Notes: a model not told the origin generated them from the letters alone. Counted from the stretch's first letter, positions 26,164 through 36,183 are shown. The stretch: DNA of 64,000 nucleotides from JAJEFO01 sp965221845 (GCA_965221845.1 OZ244919.1:3720001-3784000); one strand, 5' to 3'. Made by a program: numbers and translations.

Positions 26164-26505
26164 ATGTCCGACGTCACCGAAAGCGCCCCGCATGGCTTCA
26201 CGCGGGCGCAGCTGGACTGGCTCGAAAGGCGGATCGGTGCCAGTCAGGCCCTCGACAGGAGCACGGTCACGTGGCTGGTCGGCGGGCTTGCTGCGCTGGG
26301 CGTCACGGCCATCTCCGCCCTCTATGTCGTCCTGAGCGCCCAGATCGATACCGTGCGCGAGGACGTCCAGTCCGTGCGTGCGGAGATCCGGTCCGTCGAG
26401 GACGGCCTGCGTGCCGAGATCGGCGAGAACCGCGCGGGCATTGCCGAGATCGCCAGGGGCCAGGCGCGCATCGAGGCCATCCTCGCGGAGCGTCTGCCAC
26501 GCTGA
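26164..26505 (+). CDS. small membrane protein with coiled coil
   Basis: 113 residues: MSDVTESAPHGFTRAQLDWL, one membrane helix (TWLVGGLAALGVTAISALYVV, about 39-58), then a periplasm- or cytoplasm-facing heptad region (IDTVREDVQSVRAEIRS, VEDGLRAEIGENRAGIAEIA). ATG 26164 follows GAGAGGAAGGAACGCG. No named family recognised. Confidence 0.6.
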   Translation: MSDVTESAPHGFTRAQLDWLERRIGASQALDRSTVTWLVGGLAALGVTAISALYVVLSAQIDTVREDVQSVRAEIRSVEDGLRAEIGENRAGIAEIARGQARIEAILAERLPR

Positions 26506-26775
26506 CCGGGCTGGACGCGCCCGCATGGCGCCCGAAACCTGCACGGCCTGCACAACGCGGCTGGCCAGAGCGTCCCGGACAGAGGAACCGGCCTGAACCT
26601 CTCCAGAACCATGCCGCTCCGTGAATGCGCCCCCTCGGGCGTCCGGATTTCGCCCGTCACGGGCGTGACGGCCTGAACGGCGACCTCCGCCTGCAGCCGC
26701 GCAGGAAGGCTGCAGGCCTTGGCTGATTCCCGCGGCCAAGGCGCAACACTGGTCGCGAATGCGTTGCCTGTTTCA

Positions 26776-26786
26776 GGGGGGGGGGG
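26776..26786. repeat. poly-G tract (11)
   Basis: Eleven Gs, 40 bases upstream of the possible small gene at 26827. Neither strand shows the leader design seen at the three secreted-protein genes, so this tract may only be a chance or promoter-spacing run. Confidence 0.9.
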
Positions 26787-26826
26787 TGAATCACGTGTTC
26801 CGTCCGGGCGGGAAAGGGAACCTGCA

Positions 26827-27081
26827 ATGACCGTGAGACTGATCCGGGAAAGAGGCGCTGGTCCGCGGGATCGCGGTCATTCCCCGGAAGAGCCGGTCGA
26901 CGCCAAGCGCGACCATCAGCACCCCGGTCAGAACGGCGACATGGCAGCTGCCCGGCAGGGAGCCGGATGCATGCCCGAAACGGCCGATGGCCGGCTGGGG
27001 CCATTCGATGCCCGCCTGAGCGAGGCGCGGGCGCGGATCACCGCCGCGCTGGACCGTCTCGGCCGGACATGGTCCGGCTGA
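26827..27081 (+). CDS. possible small hypothetical protein
   Basis: 84 codons, MTVRLIRERGAGPRDRG...RLSEARARITAALDRLGRTWSG, behind AAAGGGAACCTGCA. The last 25 residues look helical and protein-like; the middle is low-complexity. No family recognised. The rest of 26506-27307 holds no other convincing gene. Confidence 0.35.
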   Translation: MTVRLIRERGAGPRDRGHSPEEPVDAKRDHQHPGQNGDMAAARQGAGCMPETADGRLGPFDARLSEARARITAALDRLGRTWSG

Positions 27082-27307
27082 CCGCGATGCTGACTGACCG
27101 CCATGCTCTCCGCGTCATCGCGGCCGTCGTCGCAATCATTCTCGCCGCCATCGGAACGCGACGTCCCGGGCAAGAAGGGCGGCGCCTTGCCCAAGCCCGC
27201 CCGCATCCTCCGATGCCCGGTCGCAACAGGAAGCGGATGCCGGGACCCCCGTTCGACTCTCTCCGGGCCGCTGCTCCCGGAGAAGCCCGCGAACCCTGGC
27301 CCGCGCG

Positions 27308-29086
27308 TCAGTCGAGAGGCCTTGCGGCCGCTTCGAGCCACTTTCGGGCCGATCCGGAGACCAGGCCGGAAAGCCTCCCTCTCGCTTCGGAGTGGTACGC
27401 GTCGATCCAGTCCCGTTCCCACGGCCCCAGCAGCGTGGCGTCAATCAGGCGGCGGTCGAACGGCACGAAGGTCAGCGTCTCGAAGCGAAGCCGCTTCCGT
27501 CCGTCCAGCGACTCGCCGTCCTCGCGCACGAGCACCAGGTTCTCGATGCGGATGCCGAACTCGCCGGGCCGGTAGCAGCCGGGCTCGTTCGAGAGGATCA
27601 TCCCCGGCCGCAGGCTTTCCGTCCCTGCAGGCGAGATCCGCTGAGGTCCTTCATGCACGTTCAGGCAGGCTCCGACGCCATGGCCGGTGCCGTGGTCGTA
27701 GTCGAGGCCGTTGCGCCAGAGCGCGGCGCGGGCGAGGGCGTCGATGTCCCTGCCGGCGCGCCCGCTCGGGAACCTGGCGAGAGAGATCGCGATCAGTCCC
27801 TGAAGCACCCTCGTGTAGCAGTCGCGGTGAACGACGGACGGATCTCCGACGGCAAGCGTGCGCGTGACGTCGGTGGTCCCGTCGACGTACTGGCCGCCCG
27901 AATCCACCAGGTACAGCTCTCCCGGCCGGATCCTGCGGTCCGTCCGTTCGGAAACGCGGTAGTGAATGATCGCCGCGTTGGGTCCGGAACCGGAGATCGT
28001 GTCGAAGGAGAGGTCGAGAAGGCCGCCCGCCTGCGCGCGGAAGCCCTCGAGCGCCCTGGCCGCGGAAACTTCCGTCAGCGCGCCCTTGGGGGCTTCCGCG
28101 TCGAACCATGCAAGGAACTCGACCATCGCCGCGCCGTCCCTGAGATGCGCGTTCCGCATGCCCTTGATCTCGGCATCGTTCTTGCACGCCTTTGCCGCGA
28201 GGCACGGATCGCCGTCCTGCACGGCCCGGTCCGCGAGAATCTCGGCAATCTTCCACGGTGCGGTCTGCCCGTCGATCCGGACCCGGCCGTCGATGCGCGC
28301 GAGGGCGGATCCGAAGGCGTCCTCGTCCTCGACGGCGACGTTCGGATCGGGACCCAGGTGCGCGAACCTTTCCGGCGAGGCGAACAGGCTCACGCGACCC
28401 GTGTCGTGAAGGATCGCGAATGCCTGCACGACGGGGCTGTGCGGAATGCCGTCGCCCCTTATGTTGAGAAGCCAGCAGACGCTCTCCGGCAGCGTCAGGA
28501 CCGCGGCGCGCTGTCCGGCGTCCCTGAGCTCCCGCGCCAGGCGCGCGCGCTTCGACGAGGACTTCTCGCCCGAAAGTTCGAGAGGGTGCGCGCGAACCGC
28601 CTGGACCGGCGGGGACGGCCTGTCCGTCCAGATCCCGTCAACCAGGCTGGCCGTTGGCACCAGGACGGCATGGTCGCCGATCGATCGGGCGAGCTTCGCG
28701 ATCTCGTTCACGCTGTGGAGCCATGGGTCGAAGCCCACCCTGGCCTGCCGGTCGACGTTCCTGGCCAGCCAGTCGCCCGGCTTGACCTCCGCCGGGTCCA
28801 GCGCCGTGACCTCCGCGGCGACCTGGTCGCGGACCTGCAGCCGGTAGCGTCCGTCGACGAATATGGCGGCCGCGTTCGCGCAGATGACGGCGAGCCCGGC
28901 CGATCCCGTGAAGCCCGTCAGCCAGGCAAGGCGCTCGTCCGCAGGCGCCACGAACTCGCCTTGGAACCTGTCGGCGCGAGGCACGAGGAACGCGTCAAGG
29001 CCCGCCACTGCCATGGCGTCGCGCAGCGCTGCAAGACGTGGCGGCCCCTGCTCCGGGCGGGCCGTCTCGGCGAAGGACTGAAGCAT
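27308..29086 (-). CDS. Xaa-Pro aminopeptidase (M24B)
   Basis: Metallopeptidase removing N-terminal residues next to proline. 592 residues, the long alphaproteobacterial/eukaryote-like form with two creatinase N domains followed by the pita-bread domain. Metal ligands are visible: Asp in LYLVDSGGQYVDGTTDVTRT (two Asp), His in YDHGTGHGVGACLNVHEGP, Glu in ILSNEPGCYRPGEFGIRIEN. ATG 29086 (MLQSFAETARPEQGPPRL) gives a typical N-terminus. Confidence 0.93.
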   Translation of the reverse strand: MLQSFAETARPEQGPPRLAALRDAMAVAGLDAFLVPRADRFQGEFVAPADERLAWLTGFTGSAGLAVICANAAAIFVDGRYRLQVRDQVAAEVTALDPAEVKPGDWLARNVDRQARVGFDPWLHSVNEIAKLARSIGDHAVLVPTASLVDGIWTDRPSPPVQAVRAHPLELSGEKSSSKRARLARELRDAGQRAAVLTLPESVCWLLNIRGDGIPHSPVVQAFAILHDTGRVSLFASPERFAHLGPDPNVAVEDEDAFGSALARIDGRVRIDGQTAPWKIAEILADRAVQDGDPCLAAKACKNDAEIKGMRNAHLRDGAAMVEFLAWFDAEAPKGALTEVSAARALEGFRAQAGGLLDLSFDTISGSGPNAAIIHYRVSERTDRRIRPGELYLVDSGGQYVDGTTDVTRTLAVGDPSVVHRDCYTRVLQGLIAISLARFPSGRAGRDIDALARAALWRNGLDYDHGTGHGVGACLNVHEGPQRISPAGTESLRPGMILSNEPGCYRPGEFGIRIENLVLVREDGESLDGRKRLRFETLTFVPFDRRLIDATLLGPWERDWIDAYHSEARGRLSGLVSGSARKWLEAAARPLD

Positions 29087-29201
29087 GGCGCCAGAGAGCA
29101 GGAACCGCCCCCGGGCGCAAGCCGGAACGGCCGCCCGAACCGCGCAACGAACGCGCGGCGGCCCGTCGCCTGCGCGGCTGGCCGGCATCCGCGACGGCAG
29201 G

Positions 29202-31094
29202 CTACCCTGCCGCACCCCTTCGCCCGCCGCCGCGCCGCGCCATGCGCTTCCGCCGGACCGGATCGGCCTCGAAGAGCCTCGCCAGCTGTTCCGTGATGGC
29301 GCCGGCAAGCTGCTCCACGTCCGTGATCGTGACCGCGCGCTCGTAGTATCGGGCCACGTCATGGCCGATGCCGACGGCGAGAAGCTCGACCTGGTTCCTC
29401 CGCTCGATCATCGTGATCACTTTCCGGAGATGGTCCTCGAGGTAGTGCGTCGAGTTGGCCGAGATGGTGGAATCGTCGACCGGCGCGCCGTCCGATATGA
29501 CCATGAGAATGCGCCGCGACTCCTGCCTTGCGAGCAGCCGCCGGAAGGCCCATTCCAGCGCCTCGCCGTCGATGTTCTCCTTGAGCAGGCCTTCCTTCAT
29601 CATCAGGCCGAGATTCTCCCGGGCGTGCCGCCATGGCGCGTCGGCGGCCTTGTAGATGATGTGGCGTATGTCGTTCAGGCGCCCGGGCAGCTGCGGGCGT
29701 CCCAGCCGCAGCCAGCTTTCCCGCGCCTGGCCGCCTTTCCATGCGCGTGTCGTGAAGCCGAGAATCTCCACCTTCACCGCGCAGCGCTCCAGGGTCCTGG
29801 CCAGCACGTCGGCGCAGATCGCGGCGATCGAGATGGGGCGGCCGCGCATCGACCCGGAGTTGTCGAGCAGGAGCGTCACGACCGTGTCGCGGAACTCCAT
29901 GTCCTTCTCCTGCTTGTAGGCCAGGGGCAGGGTCGGGTTGACGACCACGCGGGCCAGGCGGCCGGCATCGAGGATGCCCTCTTCGAGATCGAATGTCCAC
30001 GTGCGGGTCTGCTGCGCCTGAAGCCGGCGCTGCAGCCTGTTCGCAAGCCGGGAAACCGCTCCCTTCAGCGGCTCGAGCTGGCTGTCGAGATGAGCGCGCA
30101 GGCGCTCGAGCTCCTCCGGCTCGGCGAGTTCGTCGGCTGCGATCTCCTCGTCGAATTCGGAACTGTGGACCGTGTAGGCATGGTCCGCGTCGCTGAAGGG
30201 CTGGGGCGAGGGCGGCTCGATCTCCACGTCGCCTCGGGGAAGCTCGGTTTCCTCTCCCTGCTCCGCTTCCGCCATCTCGTCGAGGGAGACCTGCGCCTCG
30301 GCATGGTCCTCCTGCCGCTCCTGGCTCTCGTCGGGCGCGGCGTCGGCGCCTTCCCTTTCCCGCCCGCTCTCCTTCTCGCCGCTCGCGTCCTCGTCCTCGG
30401 GCGCGTCGTTCGCGGCCTCGCTGTCCTGGTCCGGATCCTCGCTGTCCGGATCCTTGCCCAGCTGGTCGCCGTAGCCGAGATCCCTGATGACCTGGCGGGC
30501 GAAGCGGGCAAAGGCCGCCTGGTCGTCCAGCGTGCTCCCCAGGCTCTCGAGGGTCGCTCCCGCCCTCGCTTCCAGCTGGTCGCGCCAGAGATCCAGGACG
30601 TTCGCGGCGGCCGGGGGCAGGGCGCGGCCGCTGGCAAGCTGGCGCACCAGGTATCCCGCGGCGTCGGCGAGAGGCGCGTCCGAGACGTCCTTGAGCTCGT
30701 CATACCCCTTGCGCATCGCGTCATGTCCGATGCGCGCGTCGATGTTGCCGGCCGTTCCCGGCATGTCGCGCGCGCCCACCGCCTCGCAGCGCGCCATTTC
30801 CATCGCCTCGTAGATGTCCTGCGCCATCCTGCCCTGCGGCGAATAGCGCTCGAAGCATGTCTCGTCGTGATGCCTCCGCCGCATGGCGAAGCCGTCGGCG
30901 GTGCCGCGCGCCAGCAGGACCTCGTCCCGTGTCATCCGGCGCGTGACCTGCGGCAGGCTCACCCCGTCCGCGGACATGCCCGGCGGGTCGACCGAATAGC
31001 CGACGGCCATCTCGGGATCGTCGGCCAGTGTCCTGGTCGCTTCGGCGAGCGCCTTCTTGAAGGGGTCGGCGGGACTGTCAGGCGCGGGTGCCAT
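29202..31094 (-). CDS. cobT: aerobic cobaltochelatase subunit CobT
   Basis: With CobS and CobN inserts cobalt into hydrogenobyrinate a,c-diamide in the aerobic cobalamin pathway. 630 residues: an N-terminal domain with a long acidic linker (ESGREREGADAAPDESQERQ and around it, about residues 205-300) and a C-terminal von Willebrand A domain with the MIDAS motif LLLDNSGSMRGRPI, followed by MVISDGAPVDDSTISAN. The gap to cobS is 165 bases. cobN is not in the window. Confidence 0.95.
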   Translation of the reverse strand: MAPAPDSPADPFKKALAEATRTLADDPEMAVGYSVDPPGMSADGVSLPQVTRRMTRDEVLLARGTADGFAMRRRHHDETCFERYSPQGRMAQDIYEAMEMARCEAVGARDMPGTAGNIDARIGHDAMRKGYDELKDVSDAPLADAAGYLVRQLASGRALPPAAANVLDLWRDQLEARAGATLESLGSTLDDQAAFARFARQVIRDLGYGDQLGKDPDSEDPDQDSEAANDAPEDEDASGEKESGREREGADAAPDESQERQEDHAEAQVSLDEMAEAEQGEETELPRGDVEIEPPSPQPFSDADHAYTVHSSEFDEEIAADELAEPEELERLRAHLDSQLEPLKGAVSRLANRLQRRLQAQQTRTWTFDLEEGILDAGRLARVVVNPTLPLAYKQEKDMEFRDTVVTLLLDNSGSMRGRPISIAAICADVLARTLERCAVKVEILGFTTRAWKGGQARESWLRLGRPQLPGRLNDIRHIIYKAADAPWRHARENLGLMMKEGLLKENIDGEALEWAFRRLLARQESRRILMVISDGAPVDDSTISANSTHYLEDHLRKVITMIERRNQVELLAVGIGHDVARYYERAVTITDVEQLAGAITEQLARLFEADPVRRKRMARRGGGRRGAAG

Positions 31095-31259
31095 GGACGC
31101 GTCGCTCGCCAGGTTGCGCGCCGGAGCGTCCCGCCCTCACTGACGGGCCCCGGTCCGGGCGCGGCAGCTCTTGCGGAATTTCGGGACGTCGCGAGGCAGG
31201 CATCGCTCCCGGCATCCGTGACCGGGCGTGCCCGCCGGCCAGGCCGCGCGCCGGCGCGG

Positions 31260-32246
31260 TCACGGGACCGCCACGCTTGCGGCGCTCTCGGGCAGTTCCT
31301 CGGCAAAGCACCGCTGGTAGAATTCCGCGACGGTCTGGCGCTCGAGCTCGTCGCACTTGTTGAGGAAGGTCAGGCGGAACGCATAGTCCACGTTCCGGAA
31401 TATCTCGGCGTTCAGCGCCCAGTTGATCACGGTCCGCGGGCTCATGACGGTCGACAGGTCGCCGTTCATGAACGCCGTCCGCGTCAGGTCGGCGACGGCA
31501 ACCATCTGGCCGACGGTCCGGCGGCCCTTGGCGCTGTTGTAATGCGGCGCCTTCGAGAGCACGATCGCGGTTTCGGCGTCATGGCTCAGGTAGTTCAGGG
31601 TCGCGACGAGCGACCACCGGTCCATCTGCGCCTGGTTGATCTGCTGGACGCCGTGATAGAGGCCCGTCGTGTCGCCGAGCCCCACGGTGTTTGCGGTCGC
31701 GAACAGCCGGAAGGACGGATGCGGCTCTATGACGTCGTTCTGGTCGAGAAGCGTGAGCTTTCCGTCCGATTCCAGGACCCGCTGGATCACGAACATGACG
31801 TCCGCGCGGCCCGCGTCGTACTCGTCGAAGACGATCGCGGTGGGGTTGCGCAGCGCCCAGGGCAGGATTCCTTCCTGGAACTGGGTGACCTGCACGCCGT
31901 CCCTGATCCTTATCGCGTCCTTTCCGATGAGATCGATCCGGCTGATGTGGCTGTCGAGATTGACGCGGACGCAGGACCAGTTGAGCCGGGCGGCGACCTG
32001 CTCGATATGGGTGGACTTCCCGGTGCCGTGATAGCCCTGGATGATGACCCTCCGGTTGTGCTGGAAGCCCGCCAGGATGGCGAGGGTCGTGTCAGGGTCG
32101 AACTTGTAGGTCGGGTCTAGAACGGGAACGCGGTCGCCCGGCTCGGCAAACCCCTTCACCTTCATGTCCGCCTCGATGCCAAAGACCTCGCGCACGTCGA
32201 CGTCTTCGCCCGGCTTGGCATCCGCGTCCGGAAGGCGGTTGTCCAT
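31260..32246 (-). CDS. cobS: aerobic cobaltochelatase subunit CobS
   Basis: AAA+ partner of CobT. 328 residues, normal length. Walker A is IIQGYHGTGKSTHIEQV, Walker B is TAIVFDEYDAGRADVMF, sensor 1 is FRLFATANTVGLGDT. The N-terminal VREVFGIEADMKVKGF is typical. ATG 32246 is preceded by CTTTCGCTT on the complementary side, i.e. an AAGCGAAAGAGAAGTGTC leader with AGAGAAG. Order J-domain gene, cobS, cobT is widespread in alphaproteobacteria. Confidence 0.96.
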   Translation of the reverse strand: MDNRLPDADAKPGEDVDVREVFGIEADMKVKGFAEPGDRVPVLDPTYKFDPDTTLAILAGFQHNRRVIIQGYHGTGKSTHIEQVAARLNWSCVRVNLDSHISRIDLIGKDAIRIRDGVQVTQFQEGILPWALRNPTAIVFDEYDAGRADVMFVIQRVLESDGKLTLLDQNDVIEPHPSFRLFATANTVGLGDTTGLYHGVQQINQAQMDRWSLVATLNYLSHDAETAIVLSKAPHYNSAKGRRTVGQMVAVADLTRTAFMNGDLSTVMSPRTVINWALNAEIFRNVDYAFRLTFLNKCDELERQTVAEFYQRCFAEELPESAASVAVP

Positions 32247-32378
32247 GACACTTCTCTTTCGCTTGCGGGGCGGGCCTTGCAGGGGTCCGACGTGCCTCAT
32301 TCCGCGGGCGGGCGCAAGGGAAACCCTGCTGTCGCGCAACGCATCCGGCAAGCGGCGAGGGACCGCGGGCCTGCCTGC

Positions 32379-33005
32379 CTAACCGCCCGGGAAGTTCCTG
32401 CTTTCCTTGATCTGGTCCCAGGCCCAGACAACTTCGGAGAGCTGCTCTTCATGGCTGCGGTCGCCGCCGTTCATGTCAGGATGAAGAACCTTGATCAACG
32501 CCTTGTAAGAGTTTCGTATCTCCGCCTTTGTCCAATGATCCCTGGCCTCGAGTATCTCCAGTGCGCGCCGTTCGGTCGGAAGGAGCCTTCGTGATCCCGT
32601 GATCGACTTGCCGGGGTTCCGCGTGGCGTTCTCGCCCAGGATCTGATGCGGGTCGTCAACGCCGAGCCGCGACCATGCCCGGGCCTCCTCGCCGTGCTTG
32701 CCGAACGGCCTGGTTTCGCGCTCCCAGACCCGGTCCCGGCCAGCCTGCCTGGCCATCTCCTCCTCGGTGTGTCCGTGGAAGAAGTTCCACTTCAGGTTGT
32801 ATTCCCGCACATGCTCCTTGCAGAACCAGTAGTACTCGTCGAGATCGTCAGGGGACTTGGGCGCGCGGTACTGCCCCGTGTTCGTGCATCCCGCGTGCTG
32901 GCACTTCCGGGTCGACGTCTCGAACGCGCCCGACATGCCGCGGCGCGACCGCTTTTTCTTGTCATTGGAGACGCTGAGGTCAAAACCAAACGGATCCTTG
33001 GCCAT
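32379..33005 (-). CDS. J-domain protein next to cobS
   Basis: 208 residues. An N-terminal region with Cys/His pairs (CQHAGCTNTGQYRAPKS and WFCKEHVREYN) is followed by a C-terminal J domain, ALEILEARDHWTKAEIRNSY with KALIKVLHPDMNGGDRS; the HPD that stimulates DnaK is present. It is the alphaproteobacterial DnaJ-like protein commonly found between bolA and cobS. Divergent from bolA with 42 bases between the start codons, so the promoters face each other. Confidence 0.9.
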   Translation of the reverse strand: MAKDPFGFDLSVSNDKKKRSRRGMSGAFETSTRKCQHAGCTNTGQYRAPKSPDDLDEYYWFCKEHVREYNLKWNFFHGHTEEEMARQAGRDRVWERETRPFGKHGEEARAWSRLGVDDPHQILGENATRNPGKSITGSRRLLPTERRALEILEARDHWTKAEIRNSYKALIKVLHPDMNGGDRSHEEQLSEVVWAWDQIKESRNFPGG

Positions 33006-33047
33006 GTGCCTTTTGCCTTTCCGACTCGGACCGGACAGTCTAGCTTC

Positions 33048-33338
33048 ATGGCCGGCAGATTGAAGGGGCAAATGCCGGAAATGCGCGTCGAGGACGAAAT
33101 TCGCCGGAAGCTCGCGGCTGCGTTCGCGCCGCGCGCGCTCGACGTCGTGGACGAGAGCGAAAGCCATCGCGGCCATGCAGGCTACCGCGAGGGCGGGCAG
33201 AGCCACTTCAGGGTCCGGATCGCGTCCGGCTCGTTCGCGGGGCAGAGCCGGATAGCGCGGCACCGGGCCGTTCACCGGGCGCTGGGACCCGGCCTGATCG
33301 GCCGCATCCACGCGCTCGCGCTGACGGTCGAGGAATAG
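33048..33338 (+). CDS. bolA: BolA-family protein
   Basis: 96 residues. DVVDESESHRGHAGYREGGQ and SHFRVRIASGSFAGQSRIARHR contain the BolA fold and the His used with monothiol glutaredoxin for Fe-S handling; HRAVHRALGPGL is the usual end. The N-terminal MAGRLKGQMPEMRVEDEIRR may start at ATG 33048 or at the internal ATG at 33072. Confidence 0.92.
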   Translation: MAGRLKGQMPEMRVEDEIRRKLAAAFAPRALDVVDESESHRGHAGYREGGQSHFRVRIASGSFAGQSRIARHRAVHRALGPGLIGRIHALALTVEE

Positions 33339-33370
33339 GCCCGGCTTGCCGGACGTCCCCGGCCGCCCTG

Positions 33371-34882
33371 CTACAGCCCGAGCCGTTTCGCGACCAGCGC
33401 GCTCACCGCCCTCGGGTTCGCCTTTCCGCCCGTCGCCTTCATGACCTGGCCGACGAACCAGCCTGCGAGCCTGGGGTTGTCGGTCGCCTTTTCGGCCTGG
33501 CCGGGATTGTCCGCGATGACCCTGTTCACGGCCTCCTCGATGGCGCCGGCGTCGGTGACCTGCCTCATGCCGCGGGCGTCCACGAGCTCGGCCGGATCCC
33601 CGCCCTCGGACCATACGATGTCGAAGAGCTCCTTCGCGATCCGTCCCGAGATGTCGCCCCTTCCGATCAGGTCGAGAATGGCGCCGAGCTGCGCCGCCGA
33701 GACAGGGCTGCGGGAAATGTCCAGGCCGTCCTTCCTGAGGCGTCCGAAGAGCTCGTTGATGACCCAGTTCGCCGCCGACTTTCCGTCCCGGCCCCTGGCC
33801 GCCTCCTCGAAGTAGTCGGCGGAATCGACGTCCGCCGTCAGGACGCCGGCATCGTAGTCCGTCATGCCGTATTCGGCGACGAAACGCGCCTTCCGCGCGT
33901 CGGGAAGCTCCGGCAGCGTCTCCCTGATCCCGTCGACCCATGACCGCTCGATCTCGAGCGGCAGGAGGTCGGGGCAGGGGAAGTAGCGGTAGTCATGCGC
34001 CTCCTCCTTGGAGCGCATGGACCTGGTTTCGCCCCTGTCCGGGTCATAGAGCCGCGTTTCCTGCTCGACCCTGCCGCCGCTCTCCAGAACGCCTACCTGC
34101 CGGCGCGCCTCGAACTCGATCGCCTGCTGGATGAAGCGCATCGAGTTCATGTTCTTGATTTCGCATCGCGTGCCGAGGACGCCGTGGTTCCCGGTCTCCA
34201 GGTACGCGTCGTGATCGCCGGGACGGCACACGCTGATGTTCACGTCCGCGCGGAGGCTGCCGTTCTGCATGTTGCCGTCGCAGGTGCCGAGGTAGCGCAG
34301 GATCTGGCGCAGCTTCCCGACGTATGCCGCCGCCTCCTCCGGGCCGCGGACATCCGGTCTCGAGACGATCTCCATCAGGGCGACGCCCGTCCGGTTGAGA
34401 TCCACGAAGGACGACTCCGGGTCCATGTCGTGAATGGACTTCCCCGCGTCCTGCTCGAGGTGGATTCGCTCGATGCGCACCTTTCGCGCGATCCCGGGCC
34501 CGAGACCGACAAGGACTTCGCCCTCCCCGACGACCGGGTGGTAGAGCTGGCTGATCTGGTATCCCTGCGGCAGGTCGGGATAGAAGTAGTTCTTGCGGTC
34601 GAAGGCGCTGAAGAGATTGATCTCGGCGTTGAGGCCGAGGCCGGTGCGCACCGCCTGGGCGACGCAGAACTCGTTGATGACCGGGAGCATGCCCGGCATC
34701 GCGGCGTCGACGAGGGAAACGTTCGTGTTCGGTTCGGCGCCGAACTCGGTCGAGGCGTCCGAAAACAGCTTCGATTTCGACGCAACCTGCGCGTGCACCT
34801 CGAGGCCGATGACGACTTCCCACTGTCCGGTGTCGCCGCTGACGACCTTGGGTTCCGGAGGGCTGAGGTTCAGGCCGGGCAT
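33371..34882 (-). CDS. gatB: aspartyl/glutamyl-tRNA amidotransferase subunit B
   Basis: Supplies correctly charged Gln-tRNA and/or Asn-tRNA by transamidation, with GatA and GatC (not in the window). 503 residues. WEVVIGLEVHAQ at the start, DLPQGYQISQLYHPV, DLNRTGVALMEIVSRPD, GTRCEIKNMNSMRFI and HDYRYFPCPDLLPL are diagnostic, and the C-terminal YqeY-like tail (PNPRAVSAL-type GGKANPRAVSALVAKRL) is complete. ATG 34882 is used; ATG 34942 would add 20 residues not seen in the family. Confidence 0.96.
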   Translation of the reverse strand: MPGLNLSPPEPKVVSGDTGQWEVVIGLEVHAQVASKSKLFSDASTEFGAEPNTNVSLVDAAMPGMLPVINEFCVAQAVRTGLGLNAEINLFSAFDRKNYFYPDLPQGYQISQLYHPVVGEGEVLVGLGPGIARKVRIERIHLEQDAGKSIHDMDPESSFVDLNRTGVALMEIVSRPDVRGPEEAAAYVGKLRQILRYLGTCDGNMQNGSLRADVNISVCRPGDHDAYLETGNHGVLGTRCEIKNMNSMRFIQQAIEFEARRQVGVLESGGRVEQETRLYDPDRGETRSMRSKEEAHDYRYFPCPDLLPLEIERSWVDGIRETLPELPDARKARFVAEYGMTDYDAGVLTADVDSADYFEEAARGRDGKSAANWVINELFGRLRKDGLDISRSPVSAAQLGAILDLIGRGDISGRIAKELFDIVWSEGGDPAELVDARGMRQVTDAGAIEEAVNRVIADNPGQAEKATDNPRLAGWFVGQVMKATGGKANPRAVSALVAKRLGL

Positions 34883-35039
34883 CTTGGGCGCATCCTCGAA
34901 CGGGTCCGGACGCGTTCTAGGGAACGTCGTCCGGGCCTTCAAGCCGGAATGGCCGCGCCGCGGTCCTGCGCCGCCAGGGCCGCCGCGCGGTCCCGTGCGC
35001 CCGGCGCCGCGGCGGGGCCCTGGCGGACGGCCGGCGCGC

Positions 35040-35891
35040 TCAGCCCGGAATCCGGGCGCTCTGGATCAGCGACACGGTCGGCGAGTGCCGCCCGCCAAGC
35101 GCCAGCGTCGCCCGTTTCATGATCTCGATCGCCTCCTCCGACCTTGCGGGCAGGGCGGCGGGAGAGATCGGCTCGCCGATCCTCAGGCGATAGGGCTGGC
35201 GGTCCTTGTTGAGGGTCTCGTGGAACAGCGTGATGTCGCGGAGCGTCGGGTGAATGGCGTCGAAGAGGTAGAACAGCGCGGAGTTCCGCGCCCGGATGTG
35301 CAGCGGAACCACCGGCAGGCGGAACTTGCGCGCGATCATGGCCGCCGACGCCATCCACTCGCGCTCGTGCAGCTTCAGCCCGCGCCGCTTCGCGAGCCTT
35401 CCCGAAGGGAAGATCACGCCGATGCGCCCGGCCCTGATTGCGGTGCGGGTGTACTCCAGGGTCTCGCGGGTCTTGGCGCGGGATCGCTTCTCGACGCGCC
35501 ATTCGACCGGGGCGACGATGCTCCGGAACTGCGGAAGAAGGCGCAGGATGTCCGAGTTCGCGTAGATGAACAGGTCGGGCCGTATCGGCGAGATCGCGTG
35601 ATGCAGCATGATCCCGTCCGCGATGCCGGTCGGGTGGTTGGCGACGACCAGCGCCGGGCCGTGCCGCGGCAGGCTTTCCAGGCCCGAGATCCTGATGTCG
35701 CGGGCAATCAGGCCGGCCAGATGGCGCATGATCCGCTCCGCCGGCCAGGGGTCGTAGAGTTCGCCGAGCGCGATGGTCCTGCGATAGCCCAGAAGCGACA
35801 TCAGGACGTGGCGGGAAAGCGCGGCAAGCCGTGTCTTTCGGAAAAGCCATGGAGCGCGCTCGGCAATCAGGGGATCAAGGCGTTCCTGCAT
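35040..35891 (-). CDS. lysophospholipid acyltransferase-like protein
   Basis: PlsC-type acyltransferase fold, likely acting on membrane lipid. 283 residues from ATG 35891 (MQERLDPLIAERAPWLF). Motif I is ALVVANHPTGIADGIML, motif III VIFPSGRLAKR, motif IV LPVVPLHIRARN. The catalytic His-Asp spacing is that of the NHPTGIADG subgroup. It could be a hemolysin-like or ornithine-lipid acyltransferase; the exact acyl acceptor is unknown. Confidence 0.8.
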   Translation of the reverse strand: MQERLDPLIAERAPWLFRKTRLAALSRHVLMSLLGYRRTIALGELYDPWPAERIMRHLAGLIARDIRISGLESLPRHGPALVVANHPTGIADGIMLHHAISPIRPDLFIYANSDILRLLPQFRSIVAPVEWRVEKRSRAKTRETLEYTRTAIRAGRIGVIFPSGRLAKRRGLKLHEREWMASAAMIARKFRLPVVPLHIRARNSALFYLFDAIHPTLRDITLFHETLNKDRQPYRLRIGEPISPAALPARSEEAIEIMKRATLALGGRHSPTVSLIQSARIPG

Positions 35892-36183
35892 CGCGGACTT
35901 CAACCTGACTTTCGCAACGGAGTCATGACAGGCCTTCGCATGGGCGACCCCTCGCCCGACAAGGCTTATCCCCATGGCAGGGGTGCCACAAGATGTTGCG
36001 GCGTGGCCGGCCCGGCGCCCGGAGCCGGCGCGCAGGCCCTGCGGGACGCGCGGCGGGGGCGATCTCTCGCCGGCCCGCCTGCGCCAGGGAGGCAGGCCCG
36101 CTTTCCGGACACGGGGATCCGGCCGTGCAGCCCGCAATGGCCGCCGAAGGCGCGGACGCGGGGCAGGCAGGGCTGCGGCCGGC

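Noticed and set aside
29085..32120. 1011-codon open frame on the plus strand
   Set aside because: It is antisense to cobT, cobS and the start of the aminopeptidase; long open frames opposite GC-rich genes are expected and it has no recognisable motifs.
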